Position numbers and translations under genes: made by a program. The notes under the pieces are model-generated. The model saw nothing but the letters and a program-made list of their open reading frames with translations. It was not told where the DNA came from and made no database searches. DNA of 64,000 bases from Struthidea cinerea (taxonomy: Eukaryota > Chordata > Aves > Passeriformes > Corcoracidae), in the NCBI GenBank assembly GCA_013397865.1, contig VZTI01002050.1, forward strand, positions 310,001 to 374,000, in the 5' to 3' direction. Positions 1-11,400 of the stretch are shown here, piece after piece (positions within the stretch are counted from its first letter, which is position 1; every line of letters begins with the position of its first letter).

Positions 1-3000
1 GCAATGTTGACTGATTTTATCACCACTTGTTTACTACCCACCGATTCAAAAAGGTTAACATTGCTTGGAGCCAATAAATGAAGATTTTGGGGTTTTTTAC
101 CTAGAAGGCCCCTAAATTATTTTTCCTTATCTCTTCCTAGGCAGTGAAGCTAAAGCGCTTGTATGGTGCCATGCAATGGTGTTTTGGCATCAGCTTAGAT
201 CTTTAACAGATGTATTCTTGTCATCTGTTAACCACTTTCAACACACGTCCTTGCTTTTTGACATGCTGAATCTCGTACTTGACGTGTTCTCCAGTGAGGA
301 TCTTCTGAAGCTAGAGCAGCTTTTATGACCCCCAATGACCTGTAAAGCATTCTGCTGCCATGTCTGCGTGAAATTACCCAGTAGTGTTGCAGAGGTGGTT
401 AATATAGCTAGAAAATAGCTGCTGTAGTTGATTTAATAAAAACGTAAATTTACAAGATCCTCCAAATTATGCAAAGCTGACAAGTTGTCTGTTTTGATAA
501 TCTGAGCACTGGGGAATAACAGGGTGTCTTTATTTCACTCGCCTTTTTATTCTTTCTCCCTGTAGTGAAGGGGAATCTTCATAATAGAGCAGTATTCATT
601 GCGAAATGCTGGACTGACTGAGCCTGCTGCTGCATGGGAATACAGCTCTTCTCTTCGGGATGAAAAATTTTGTTCAGATAGAGATTGGTATTGGTATAAG
701 GTTGTATCAAATACTATAGTGGATATGTTTTAGTTTTCAAAACAGAAGTATTCATATAGTCATTTGTTATTTTCAGAGCTAAATTAAGTCTCTTTGTTCC
801 TTAAAAATCTGACTTTCCATTTGAATAATGTGATAGATGCCAGCGGTAACTTGTGAAATGATGAAACAAAATACTGAGTTGTACAAAATCTTAATGTGTT
901 AAGATTTCATAATAGTTCATTTCAATATTATTATGCAGGTGGACCCAGTAGATATCACTGTGTCTTCCTGACACACGAAGCACTTGACATCTGCATGTCT
1001 TTCTCGTTGCCTTAATGTTTTACTGAGACTGTTGTTTGAGTACATTGCTGTGCTCACTGAACCCCGTGGGTTGGCTTTCTTTAAAGGTCTGGGTCTGTAG
1101 TGGACATCACTGTGACCAAATGAGTTCTCTGTGGTGCATCTGCTTCTCTGTAAAGAAAAATAGGAGCATGCGGCATCCAAAACCAGTTAGGGTAGCTCAT
1201 GTGGACAAATCCCCTGACAAGTGAAAGAGGGGATGGGGTGTGACCGGTTTTAAGGTGATTTTCAGTCACTGTGTGAAAAGAAACGTTTGATACAGTGTGA
1301 GTGGAATTTTACGTAGGGTGTCCTTTGGGTGCGTGTATTCCTGTGAAGCAGAAGGGTGTGTACAAGTGAATATACTCCTGTGAAATAGAAGGGTGTGTTT
1401 TCTGCATAAGACATTCATTTTTTGCAAACTCATTTTTTCCCCCCCAATTTCATATTTTGCATAATTTGTATTCTTCATTGAATGCTGATTCTTCACAAAA
1501 ATTTCCTGATTGTATCTAAATGTCATACTGTATGAAGATTGTAATCTTCAATTTAATTTAGAGAAATTTCATTATGTATTTTTTGTATCCTACAGAGAAG
1601 TGTAATAGATCGTAACATTTTTTTTTGATTCATTTATTTCAGCTAATGTGATATGATAAGATTAACCAGAAGTTTGTGTTAAATGGGATACATATATTAC
1701 ACTGCCTGTCTTATCGTATGGAAATATAAGCTTCTTTCATCTAGTGACCTTCTACTGAGTACTTATGAATACAAATACGGTTGAGAAAGCATTTGTGTGT
1801 TATATATATTCTAGATTTATAAATAATCTTTAAGGCTCCTGAAGAAAGGAGTGAGTGCAGCAATAAAAGTGATACAAATTCATGGTGCTGCCCAAAAGGA
1901 TCACAATGAAAAAAGATTTTTACAGATGAGTCCAGAGAAAATTGTAACTAAATGTGTAACTCTGTTAATTAATAAGGAAGAAATGTAATTACTAGAGTTT
2001 AGCCTGTGTTATATAGACTATAAATAACTTTTTAGTATGTCTGAGGGTTTTTGATCTAATATTATATTACTTACCTTTTTGTTTTTACCTTCTCCCCCAT
2101 TTTTCCTCCTGAAACCAGCTGAATCTCGCTGCAGAGCTGAATGACTGATGCCTCAGAAAATTCTGGCTATTTATTGGAATGTTGAAATATTTAATAATCA
2201 CAAAATACTTAATTTCTTAAAAAAATATATATATTAACACATGAGGTATAGTTAAATTAATTTCAGAACTAGGACTTTGGACAAGAACAGTTCTGTTAAT
2301 CCTTGCGATTCTTGTTCTGAAAGGAGGTGATAAAACCATGTCTATCATGAGTGAATATTTTAGAAATTGTCCCAATAACTAGATATTTTCTAGACCTAGC
2401 AAAAATGAGGAAAAAAGTATGCAGTACATACAATAGATCGTTATGTTCCGTGCTGTATTTGAAGTATGAATTCTTTGTCTTCTGAAATTTTTTTGAGAAA
2501 TTCAGATCCGTACATGACCTCCCTTGGCAAGGACAGAAAAATTGTCTGAAGAAACCTAAGCAAAAAATAATCCTATTGATTTGGTTGGAAGTGACTGTTG
2601 CAGTGCTCCAGAGGCTGTTTAACATACACACCAGTAATCTAGAAGTAGTAAACAATACAATAAGCTTTTCGGATCAAGGAATGTATCTTTTCACTGCTAG
2701 TAAAGCCTATCTGACCAGGTCTGCTAGTGGTTTTGCATATATATCACAGTTTCTGTGTAATTATTACAATTTTACACATTTCCACTAATCCCACTGGGAC
2801 TCAGTATTTCCTTACCTAAAGACTTGATTTTTTTCTGGTGTCTGAAGTCTGTCTTTTGCAGCCTCCTAGCTCTGTAAGTGTGCTCTGTTTTGCATCCTCT
2901 GCCAAAGGGGCTGAACCAGGATAAGTCACGAAGTCAGATCACAAAGGCAAGCAGCAAGCAGCTCTTCCTCATGGTGTAGATACAACCTCTTGCCATTCTC

Positions 3001-5404
3001 TGCCCAGCAAAAGTCTTCAATGATGTTAAAATTGCACAAAAGTGAACTCTTGAGTTGAGACCTGCTCACCAAAATCATGTTCTTTTGAGCACGGCAGGCT
3101 CACCTGGCACTGATATTGGCAGGTGATGTCAAGGTCCGTATCTGAAGAGATGGGAGTGGATACCTTACTGCCTGGTGTAGACAATGCTGACCCACAGCTG
3201 ACTGGGAAGAATTAAAGAACAAATGTTAGGGCAGCTAAACTATAATCTTGCAGTATCTCCTGGTTGGCCATGAGTTAAGGGGAAGTGTTTAAACTGGTCT
3301 GCCTGGGTCCAGCAAAGTTTATGGCATCAAGGACAGGCATCTGGCAGATGAGGAGGTAGTGATGCCTTTTCCTGGTCTTAAAATGAAGAGGCAAACACGG
3401 TTAAAAGGGGAAAAGGGACTTTACCTTGGTATTTATTTTAAGGATTTTTATTTTAAGTAATAAGGATTCTGGATGCCAATCTGCAGGAAGAGAGCAGCAA
3501 GTTCAGGCAGCTTCGGTGTCTCAAACCTGAAAGAGCTGTGAGCAGGGGCTGTGTGCTGAGGCCATAGCCTTTGGTTTCTGGAACAGTTTTTCCAGGGAAG
3601 CAGAGAGAAAAGAAAGCAGATATAAGGTGGTATTTATTGGTATTATTGATCTGAGGTCCTGTTACCTGAGCAGAAGGTGGCAAGAAAGAGAGGTGGCAAA
3701 TTTTTTCCTCTAAAAGCATATTCCCCACTTAGCCTTCTCTTGGTTTTCTCTGTATGGGAGAACAAGAATACACAACTCCTCTCCCCTTTCCCCTCCATAA
3801 TAGTCTCAAGATTTTCTGTTTTCTTTCCGGACTACTGAATTACCCTGACTTAAACCTCCACCTTCATCCTCTGGTTTCACCCCTCCTTGTATGCTCTGTC
3901 CATCCCTGGATGGAGGTCTGTGGTTACAAGGATGGAGGCATCAGTCCACGCCTTCAGGTGCATCTGCTTTTCCACTGGTTGGGTTTTATGGCTCTCTGGT
4001 ACGAGAGCAGCTACAAGAAGCAGTAACAAGGTTGGTGAACAGATGACTCGATTACCCCTATCTGGTTTTAGTGAAATAAAATCAAATTTTCACCAGGTCT
4101 GTCTGGGCAATTGCAACTATGCTGATGGAGTGTTTCACCTTATCCTTGGAAATGTGGCTGTTGCTCCAACCAATAAAACAAAACTAAGAAAAACAATCAC
4201 GGTAATAGTAGTGAGTTGGAGTATGGGAAGCACAGAGCTGCAGATGCACTGAGGAGCAGGCAGGGAGAGAGAAACGGCTCACAGTGTGAAAGCTGTCCAT
4301 GCTTCCTCCTGGCTTTCTGTAGCTGGTGGTAGGTGTGCACCATGACACTGGAATATAACATTAAGTATAGTGATGGATAGAAGATGGCAGAAGATAAACT
4401 AAGCAATTTTGTAATCAAAGCATGTGAATGGGACAGAATATATGAAGACAGTTTTAAATATATCACTCAAGTGAAGCATAAATCTTGAGGAAGAAATAAT
4501 TACCTGTTGTCTTAAAGGAGAGTATCTGGTGCAGGGCTTGGGGTTTGTGCATAGATTTGACGTGACAAACTCTATATGGAATATTTTGGTTTGCTTGCTT
4601 GGCTTTTAGAATGGGTGTGGAGTTTTGTCCATAAAGGTGGTATGGAACTCTAGTTTAAGTGGTATGCTCTACTTCATAATTTTCTGAATGAATTGTAAAA
4701 GCAATTTTCAGAAATTGTGCTGTTTGAATAGGCATGAGAGGACATAAAACTCCTCGTGAGCTGAAGAAATCTTACGAATGGTGCTATGTTTGGCCAGTAA
4801 ATGTTCAGGTGCACTAAAATCTGCTCTCATCTCCCTTTAGTGAAGGCAGAAAACTCGATTTGCTGTGTTTTCCTATTCAGCATCATTTTATTTTGGTGTG
4901 ATCAAATGCTTGGTGGTCCTGCCCACACACACCAATCCATCAATTCCCTCCACTCTCTCCCTCCCCCTGTGGTCTGTGCTTCAACGGCTGTAATATAGTT
5001 GTCTACAATTGTCAAAAAGCTTTCCTGGTTATCAAATCAGGCTTTTTCTTTTTTCTTGCTTACAGATCTGTAAGATTAAATCTTGAATATGCTTTGATTA
5101 GAATATTTCCAGTTGAAGTAGGCGCCTTCTCCCCCAGAAGTAGGATTCCTGGTGTTTTTGCCCTATTTATCCAGAGGGAACAGTAAGGGAAAGGATAGAT
5201 ATAAGGAAGGAGGAGAAAAATCACCCGGTCTTGCTGAAACGTGGGGCCCTTTGCCTGGCACAGCAACCATCACTCCCTGCAGGGTCAGGGAATGCGAGAG
5301 GCTGGGGGATGTGTCCCTCTAATACCCGCGTCTGTGTATGCAGTTGGATGCTTTCTAGCTTTTAAAGAAATATGGCTTTTTAAGCCCTTCATCTCCTCGT
5401 GCAG
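1..5404. other. Upstream flank of GRIP1, no recognised gene
   Basis: AT-rich, non-coding sequence 5' of the first GRIP1 coding exon. Open frames here are short (about 60-120 codons), overlap one another on both strands and resemble no protein I know. I see no exon bounded by good splice sites that encodes a recognisable domain. The one structural feature I can support is a degenerate tandem duplication at 1337-1410. A pyrimidine-rich stretch lies near 4926-4975. The last 180 bases (from about 5225) become richer in CpG, which suggests that the 5' end of a transcript is near. Distal promoter or enhancer elements could be present but cannot be recognised by eye. Confidence 0.6.
1337..1410. repeat. 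Degenerate 37-bp tandem duplication
   Basis: Two adjacent copies with a 37-bp period, 1337-1373 and 1374-1410. The first 25 bases of each copy are nearly the same (tcctgtgaa, then agaagggtgtgt), and the rest has diverged. This fits a short, old local duplication. No function is suggested. Confidence 0.6.
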
Positions 5405-5615
5405 GTGGTGGTGACGGCGATAGTAGTGAATGACACAGCTTTGCCGGATGACACGGAGCTGATCTCTGCATCAGCCAAGAGGAATTAAGCTTTGTCACTC
5501 CCCACCGGGGCTACCTTTTGCCTGGTATGTGCGGGAGGAGGAATTCACAGGCTGCTGCTGCATTCACCCAAGCAGAGCCCCGAGCGTGCTTTGCCAGGGG
5601 AGGCAGGCAGCCAGA
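5225..5615 (+). promoter_or_regulatory. GRIP1: CpG-enriched 5' region and probable GRIP1 leader
   Basis: I count about fourteen CpG dinucleotides in this stretch, while the flanking sequence is AT-rich and CpG-poor, so it stands out as a small 5'-end patch. No convincing TATA box is visible. A pyrimidine-rich tract ending in AG at 5403-5404 looks like a splice acceptor. Sequence from 5405 could therefore be the 3' part of a spliced 5'-UTR exon whose upstream partner lies further 5'. Alternatively, transcription may start inside this patch. The two models cannot be separated by reading alone. Two upstream ORFs (5430-5462 and 5527-5619) lie in the presumed leader. Confidence 0.5.
5430..5462 (+). 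other. Upstream ORF 1 in the presumed GRIP1 leader
   Basis: ATG at 5430, ten codons, TGA at 5460-5462. It contains a second in-frame ATG at 5448. It ends about 150 bases before the GRIP1 start codon, far enough to allow reinitiation if this stretch is in the mature leader. There is no evidence that the peptide itself matters. Confidence 0.35.
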
Positions 5616-5619
5616 ATGA
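5527..5619 (+). other. Upstream ORF 2, overlapping the GRIP1 start codon (ATGA)
   Basis: ATG at 5527 opens a 30-codon frame whose TGA stop (5617-5619) overlaps the GRIP1 ATG (5616-5618) in an ATGA arrangement, one frame off. The start has G at -3 but T at +4, which is a moderate context. The GRIP1 start has A at -3 and A at +4. The predicted 30-residue peptide is rich in Ala, Arg and Gln and matches no family I know. If the base range is in the mRNA, ribosomes translating this frame would finish exactly at the GRIP1 start. The bases at 5526-5531 also read GTATGT after CTG, so they could instead be a weak splice donor, in which case this ORF would be removed in some transcripts. Confidence 0.4.
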
Positions 5620-5670
5620 TAGCTGTCTCTTTTAAATGCCGCTGTCAGATCCTGAGGAGACTTGTGAAAG
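5616..5670 (+). CDS. GRIP1: GRIP1 coding exon 1 (N-terminus of the MIAVSF isoform)
   Basis: This exon encodes residues 1-18 of glutamate-receptor-interacting protein 1, starting MIAVSFKCRCQILRR, plus the first base of codon 19. GRIP1 is a cytoplasmic, postsynaptic and trafficking scaffold with seven PDZ domains. It binds the GluA2/3 tail, EphB/ephrin-B proteins, liprin-alpha and kinesin heavy chain, and in epithelia it is needed for correct placement of FRAS1/FREM proteins. The N-terminus matches the mammalian start as I remember it, and the frame joins exactly to the exon at 54557 (AAAG + AT gives Lys-Asp). The donor reads AAAG|gtaacg. The start has A at -3. Position 17 is Val, where I recall Thr in mammals. 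Cys8 and Cys10 lie in a basic context, but the palmitoylated GRIP1 isoform is, from memory, the other N-terminus. Without splicing the frame runs on into the intron to a stop at 5859-5861. Confidence 0.93.
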
Positions 5671-8411
5671 GTAACGTGCTTTCCTTCTTACTCATCCAGG
5701 GGCTCCGTTGCATCCTTCCAGAGACACAGCCTGATGTTTTTACTTTTAAATATGACCGTCCTTCCTATGTACTGCCAGGCAACAAAGAACTCCTGATACA
5801 GGAGGGTGTAGGGGCTCTTTCAGTTACCATTCCTACATGTCCCAGGCTGTGGTCCTGCTAGGAAGGTAGATTTCCTTTTTTTTTTCCCCTCTTTTTTTTT
5901 TTTTTTTTTTNTTTTTTTTTGGTTGTTGCTAAAAAAAGGTTTTTTTCCCAAGTGAAGTGCTAAAGTTATTGTGAGGTGTAATTGTTCTGTATTTTTGCTA
6001 ACTGCTCAGAGGAGTCCCTCCTGGGTCAGTGCATGCTCTGCCTTACTGGGAGCAACTGACACTGCTATCCTGGACCCATATCCAGAACGAATTTCTGTTG
6101 TTTCATGTCCTTTGCGAGCTATTTTTACCTGTGCTTCAGATGCCAAAGACTTTTGTGTGTGATGAGGTATGGATAGCAGCATGTGTTTTTTCAGGACTGC
6201 ACTGGCATACCACACTTTTAAAGTTAATTTGCCTGTTAGAGCAGTATGCATTTTATCTTATTGTAAATCTTTGTAGTCTCTTGTTTTACCACTCAGAACT
6301 TTAAAATACTACTTGGAGTCCTGTGTGATTGTTAAAGCAGATATGTGAAAACCTGCTGAACATACCTTATTTTCTAAAAATAATGTTTATTTTTTTAAAA
6401 AAAATCTGTTATGTTTGGTAATTTTTTCCCTCTCTATGTAGAAAGGTTTGATTTGGGATTTTAGCTCGATGTTTTGATGGAACCTTCTAACATTGTAATA
6501 GCGTTATGTGTCTGCAAATAAGAAGCTTCTATTTTTTGTCTTGGGTGCTGTGAAATATTTAATGGCTGTTACTGTGCAGCTGGATATACATCTGTATGCG
6601 AATGAAACTATTTTTATCAGCTTAGCTTGAAAAATCAGAAATCTTTGACTATTAGTCAGGATAGCTCAAAATCAATTAGTGTTTTATTTTGCAGAAGCAT
6701 GAAAAGGTAGCATGCTAATACTGTGAGATCAGTAATAGGAAAAGAGAAGAATACTGCAATCAAACTTATATAATCATTTCCCTGTTATTTAGATTGCTCT
6801 GTGGTGCCACGTTCTTCAAAGCATATGAACTTAAATATTTATTAATCATCCTCTCAGTAGATTTGCTTCTCTTTCAAATCTGTGCTGTGTGATGCCTGTT
6901 TTTCTCGTTTGTGTAAAATGTTTCGATTCTGGTAGCTCTGTTACACATTTATCAGGTTGAAAATCAGTGTATTCCCTTTTTCTGGTGTGAGCAGAGCAAC
7001 CTTTTTGTCTGCTGATGTCTTTATCAGACAGATCTGGGCACTAATTTAGTCTCTCACTGATGAGAGTTGTTACTCCACTTAAATACAGTTTCCCTGTGAA
7101 TAATCAATAGCCTTATACATCATACCCATTTTAATTCTTTCATGCTTCCATCGTTCAACAGAACTCAGGCTAGTGGGTTTTTTCTCCTTTGAAATAATCT
7201 TAACTTCCTTTGAGACTCCTCACTCCTCCCACTCCCTCCCAATAGGAACTGGCATAATACTGTTGATTTTTTGCATTGGTGTGCCTTATGCTTGTCTAGA
7301 GGTATGTTCATATATTCATTCTCCTGTAAGCCATATGCCTGCTGGACTGGTGTTGCTGTCCTAATTGACAGGTTCCTGAATTTTCACTGTCGAGTAAAAC
7401 ATTTGTTCTTTTATCTAATTCTCTGGGTTTTATGGCCTTGGCATTTGCATCTCAGACAACAGTTAAGGAGTGCTCAACACAGCCAGCCTAGCTAAGGACA
7501 GGGATGCACCTTCACACTGTTAGTGTGGAGAGGATTCTTGCCAACAGCTGGCAATCTCCTGCTGCTGTATCAGCTGGAAGATCTCCTTTCCTTCTAACTT
7601 GCTAGTCATGGGTTTTTGCGCATTCATTGAGTTCCTTTTCTCCAAAAGCAGTTTTCCTTGCTTTAGTACTTGCCCCCAGCCCGTCTCTCCTAGGGTCTTT
7701 TTCTTCTGCACTAATCCTGGAGCTTTGTGCAGTTCCCCAGAATAATTTCTTTACTGTCTTCAGGCCCTACTGTGGTGAAAAGATACAAGTATGCTGCACA
7801 CTATATTAGTGTCTTGTGTTTTTAATAAAAAATATGTGGTTAACTATACATCAAAATGTGGAAATATCTGCTTTATTTATCTGATGTCATTTTTCATGCC
7901 TGTCTTGACAAAGTAAGCTTGTAACTTCATTTTTTGTTCTTTCAGATAGGGATGTAAACAGAAATGCCTCATCTGCGCAACTGGAGACTCTCTAAAGGCA
8001 ATTCTTTTCAACAGGGAGATGTTCAGGCAATATAGTATTTTACAGCAATTGCACTCCCCTCTTGTACTTCGTCTTAACCTTTGAAAGCAAAGAGGAGGGC
8101 TTCTTTTGTGTCTCTTTCCATTGCTGCAGGTACTTACTTTGTAATTGAAAAAAAATCTGTCAGGAGAATCTTCAAGTGTTGTGAGCTAATTTCAAGGCAA
8201 AAATATCATATTGTAGTGGGAATGCTCTCCAAAACCTAGTCAGTGACCCACTCCTGCTCTTCCTTCTCACAGTTGTGAGTCAGAGCCTGCAGCAGATAAC
8301 CCTTACCTCTCTTGACCTCACCTCCAGCGTCATCTTGAGATGGGAGCATTAGTCTTCTTCTTTGTCCTCTGCCTTCAGACTTACGCCTTTCATAGGAGAC
8401 AGGCACAATTA
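5671..8411. other. GRIP1: GRIP1 intron 1, proximal part
   Basis: The intron starts with gtaacg at the exon 1 donor. The first 200 bases stay open in the exon 1 frame, but the splice site and the loss of similarity to GRIP1 after Lys18 show that they are intronic. A long T tract with one undetermined base follows at 5871-5920. The rest is AT-rich sequence in which I recognise no exon, RNA gene or dispersed repeat. Confidence 0.8.
5871..5920. repeat. Poly-T tract with an undetermined base
   Basis: A T tract is interrupted by CCCCTC and then runs for 19 T, one N at 5911 and 9 T. The N marks a base that could not be called in a homopolymer, so the true length is uncertain. It lies about 200 bases inside intron 1. 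Confidence 0.9.
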
Positions 8412-8475
8412 TAGAATCACAGAATGGTTTGGGTTGGAAGGGACCTTCAAATGTTTTACAGTCCAGCCCCCTGCC
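8412..8475 (-). mobile_element. CR1 LINE 3'-end fragment
   Basis: The sequence begins tagaatcacagaatggtttg and continues with gggttggaagggacctt, which is the reverse complement of the typical avian CR1 3' terminus. The element is therefore on the minus strand, with its 3' end at the low coordinate. Similarity fades after the ccagccccctgccc stretch, so only about 65 bases of this strongly 5'-truncated copy can be supported. Its terminal sequence differs from the other five copies here, so it probably belongs to another CR1 subfamily. Confidence 0.85.
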
Positions 8476-11400
8476 CTCAGTCCTGCTTCACTGCTGCCCC
8501 TGCCCGTGCAGTCCTGTGCCATATTGCCTCTCTGGGTACGAGGGCTACTGTGGTTGCTGCAGCTGCTGTACAGAAGTCTTCTTCTGTAGTTCCACTGTAT
8601 CAATCACCCCCTCTTAAAGAAAAATATATGGCAGACAAGAAGTGTACAATAATTATTTATGCAGGAAATTTAGAAGACTGATATTAGGCCCCTTAAACTT
8701 CAGTTTTGAGAGTCTTTATTTTGAAGGTCAGTATATTTTCAGTAACGAAATTGCACTTTACCAAGGTCAGATGAAGCTTCATATTTGTGTCCATTAACAA
8801 GCAACCATGGAAGAAAAGTATTATGTTATTTGATGATGCAATTTGCAAGAATGATGCAGTGTGAGACTTTTTTTCTCATGGGTGTTGAGATGTGATTTGA
8901 ATTCAGATCTGGTCTATCTAGTTAAGAACAAAAAAAAATTCCTGTTTGCTACACCATTGTGCTGTTTCTACATCAGTGTGTTGTTTCTATGCTGTTTTTC
9001 TGTTATGCATTTTTTTAATAGCTGTTCAAATGTTTATTGTGTATGGGAGTTTGTGCTATAGTTGCCTGATTGCTTTCATCAATAAATCTTTCATGCTTTT
9101 ACATTTGAGCTGAAATATTGCTGAGTCAGTCTCTTTTTACTGTGATTATCTATACGTATTTGAATCTCTATGTGTGTGTATATACATTTTAAGCAATGTT
9201 GGAAGTAGTTAAAAGGTGCTGAAAAGAGAAAAGGTATCTTCTCTACCATATTAGCTACTAAAATTTGCACTGAGAAGAGGGTAATTTTTATATATTATTT
9301 TAATTTTTATCTCCCTTCTATCCCAAAAGAGCAAGGTAAGCCAAAAGCTACATTTCAAATCTGAAGTAGTAGCTGTTTTTATAGTTTTCACTATGAGAAG
9401 TACTGGGCTCAGAGAGAATGGTAACTTATATTTGGACCAAGTGAATATAAGGAAAGGCCACATTTGAAGTTGTAACAGCAACCACAGATCTGCACTTCAT
9501 ACAGCTGCTTGTACTGTAGGATGATTTTTTTGTGCAATGGAGAAATACTAGGGTTTTTTCCCCCCTGTTTATTCATATGAGACCTTGGGCATTGAGCAGT
9601 ATGTTGTGCATACCAAAGAGCCTGTGGTAATTCCTTACATTGCATATATATGCTAAATAAAAATGGTACAATTTACAGTTATTATGTTAAGTACAACAGT
9701 GAACAATATACATATATAGTATACAATAGTGAAAAGTTGCTGAAATATGTAGGCTGGTCAGGTTTACAGGTAAATTAACCACTTTATAGTTTAAAAATTC
9801 CCTTTCAAGCAGTGCATTACAAAGCCTTGGCTGTGGTTAATTTATGTATGGACATGTTCGTTTTTTCCCTTTATTAGCCGGAAGAACAGGACTTTCAGGA
9901 AGCTGTGTCTATAGTATAAAGTTACTTACAGAAATGGGTCTCTTTGTTAGAGTCAGGAATGCAGTTTTTAACATACACAGATCAGTGAAGTTATTCTGGA
10001 TTTTATTATAATGGAAACAGAATAGGAGCACTCTGATAAAGATGTCAACTGTTGTTACACAGGGCATAGCGTGAGGAGCTGAGTGGAATGCCTCTCACCC
10101 ATCAAAGCTTTATAGCCTATCTTCAGGGTAATTTATCACCTACTGCGCATACAGATCCTTTCTGCAGACATATATTTTTATTCTCCCAGTATGTTTCCAA
10201 TATTGTGAGATAAAGCAAGCTTTAAAGGCAAGATGCTGCACACCATTTTACAAGATGATCAGTTATCTAAAAATTGGATTGGGGCCTAAAGCATCAAAGG
10301 ATGAATTTTGAATGTAGCTGGACGTAGGTTATACTTTGCTTTGCCATAAGCAGCTACAGCACAAACAAACCCAGATTTTTTTTTTTTAAAGTCTGAAATT
10401 AAAATGGTGTAAAGACTTGACATCGAGGCTGTCTAGTATCTTATTACAAACTTGCCAGTGTTCCAGAGACTCATCTCTGGTTAATTAATTATTTTAATAG
10501 TAATTCTAATTATGTGGTCTCTTTTTGCCAATAAATTGTTTATAAAAATACAAGTTTAACTACTAGAACTGAGTCAACAGCTTGCTTTGAATGAAGTAAA
10601 AATCACAAGTAACAATATCTGTAGGGACTTTTAAACATTGGTTGCTTCCCTGTTTTTCTAAAATTAGTTCTGAATATTCAGAAAACTCTTAAATGTCTGA
10701 TAAGTTCTATAAATAGGCAGTCAGTATGGATTTGTTGGCTTTGCGCATTAGGTTGGGGTTTCAGAAATAAACTTCAAGGTTTTTCATACTCAACACCTAT
10801 TTATCCAAGTTGTCCATATCTCCCAAGTTTTTTGCGTTTTATTTCTGAAAGTGACTTCTGTGTTTCTTCTGACTTAGTAAACAAACTACAGTGAAAGAAT
10901 AGAGAGTAGAAGCAAACTCTGGAACCTTTCTTTTCTGTGAGCATGTGGGAACTTCAGGGCCACCTCCAAAGTTGCAGCCCTTCCTCAGCCATTAGTGGGT
11001 ACTTCATGAGAAGACAGGAGAGAGTCCACAGGGGAGAGCTGTGGACATCTGTCAGCAAGGGAAGTTTTGACATTGCTCTTAGTGCTTGTAATGTAGTAAA
11101 TATAATTTAAAAAACAAAAGCCCAAAAAAACCCAAAAGCATTCCCTGGTACTTGGAATTTTTTGTTTTGTTTTGTTTTAAAAAAATTATTTTGTTGCAAG
11201 ACTGTTTGTCAGATAAGAAAATGAAGGCAAAGAGTGGCCATGACCTATCTTATGTCACTCAGTGGGTCCATGCTAGTCTTGGGGACAACCCTGTCCTTCC
11301 CTGAACTCCCATTTGTTCATCACTCGTTAGGAACAGTTACTGAAGTTGGCAAAGACTATGAGAGCAGAGAAGACACTGCAAGACTTTTTCCGTTCTAGAT

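Noticed and set aside
5529..5861. 110-codon frame read as one protein
   Set aside because: Only 5616-5670 matches GRIP1. The listed start is a GTG, the part before 5616 is leader, and the part after 5670 is intron beyond a GT donor.
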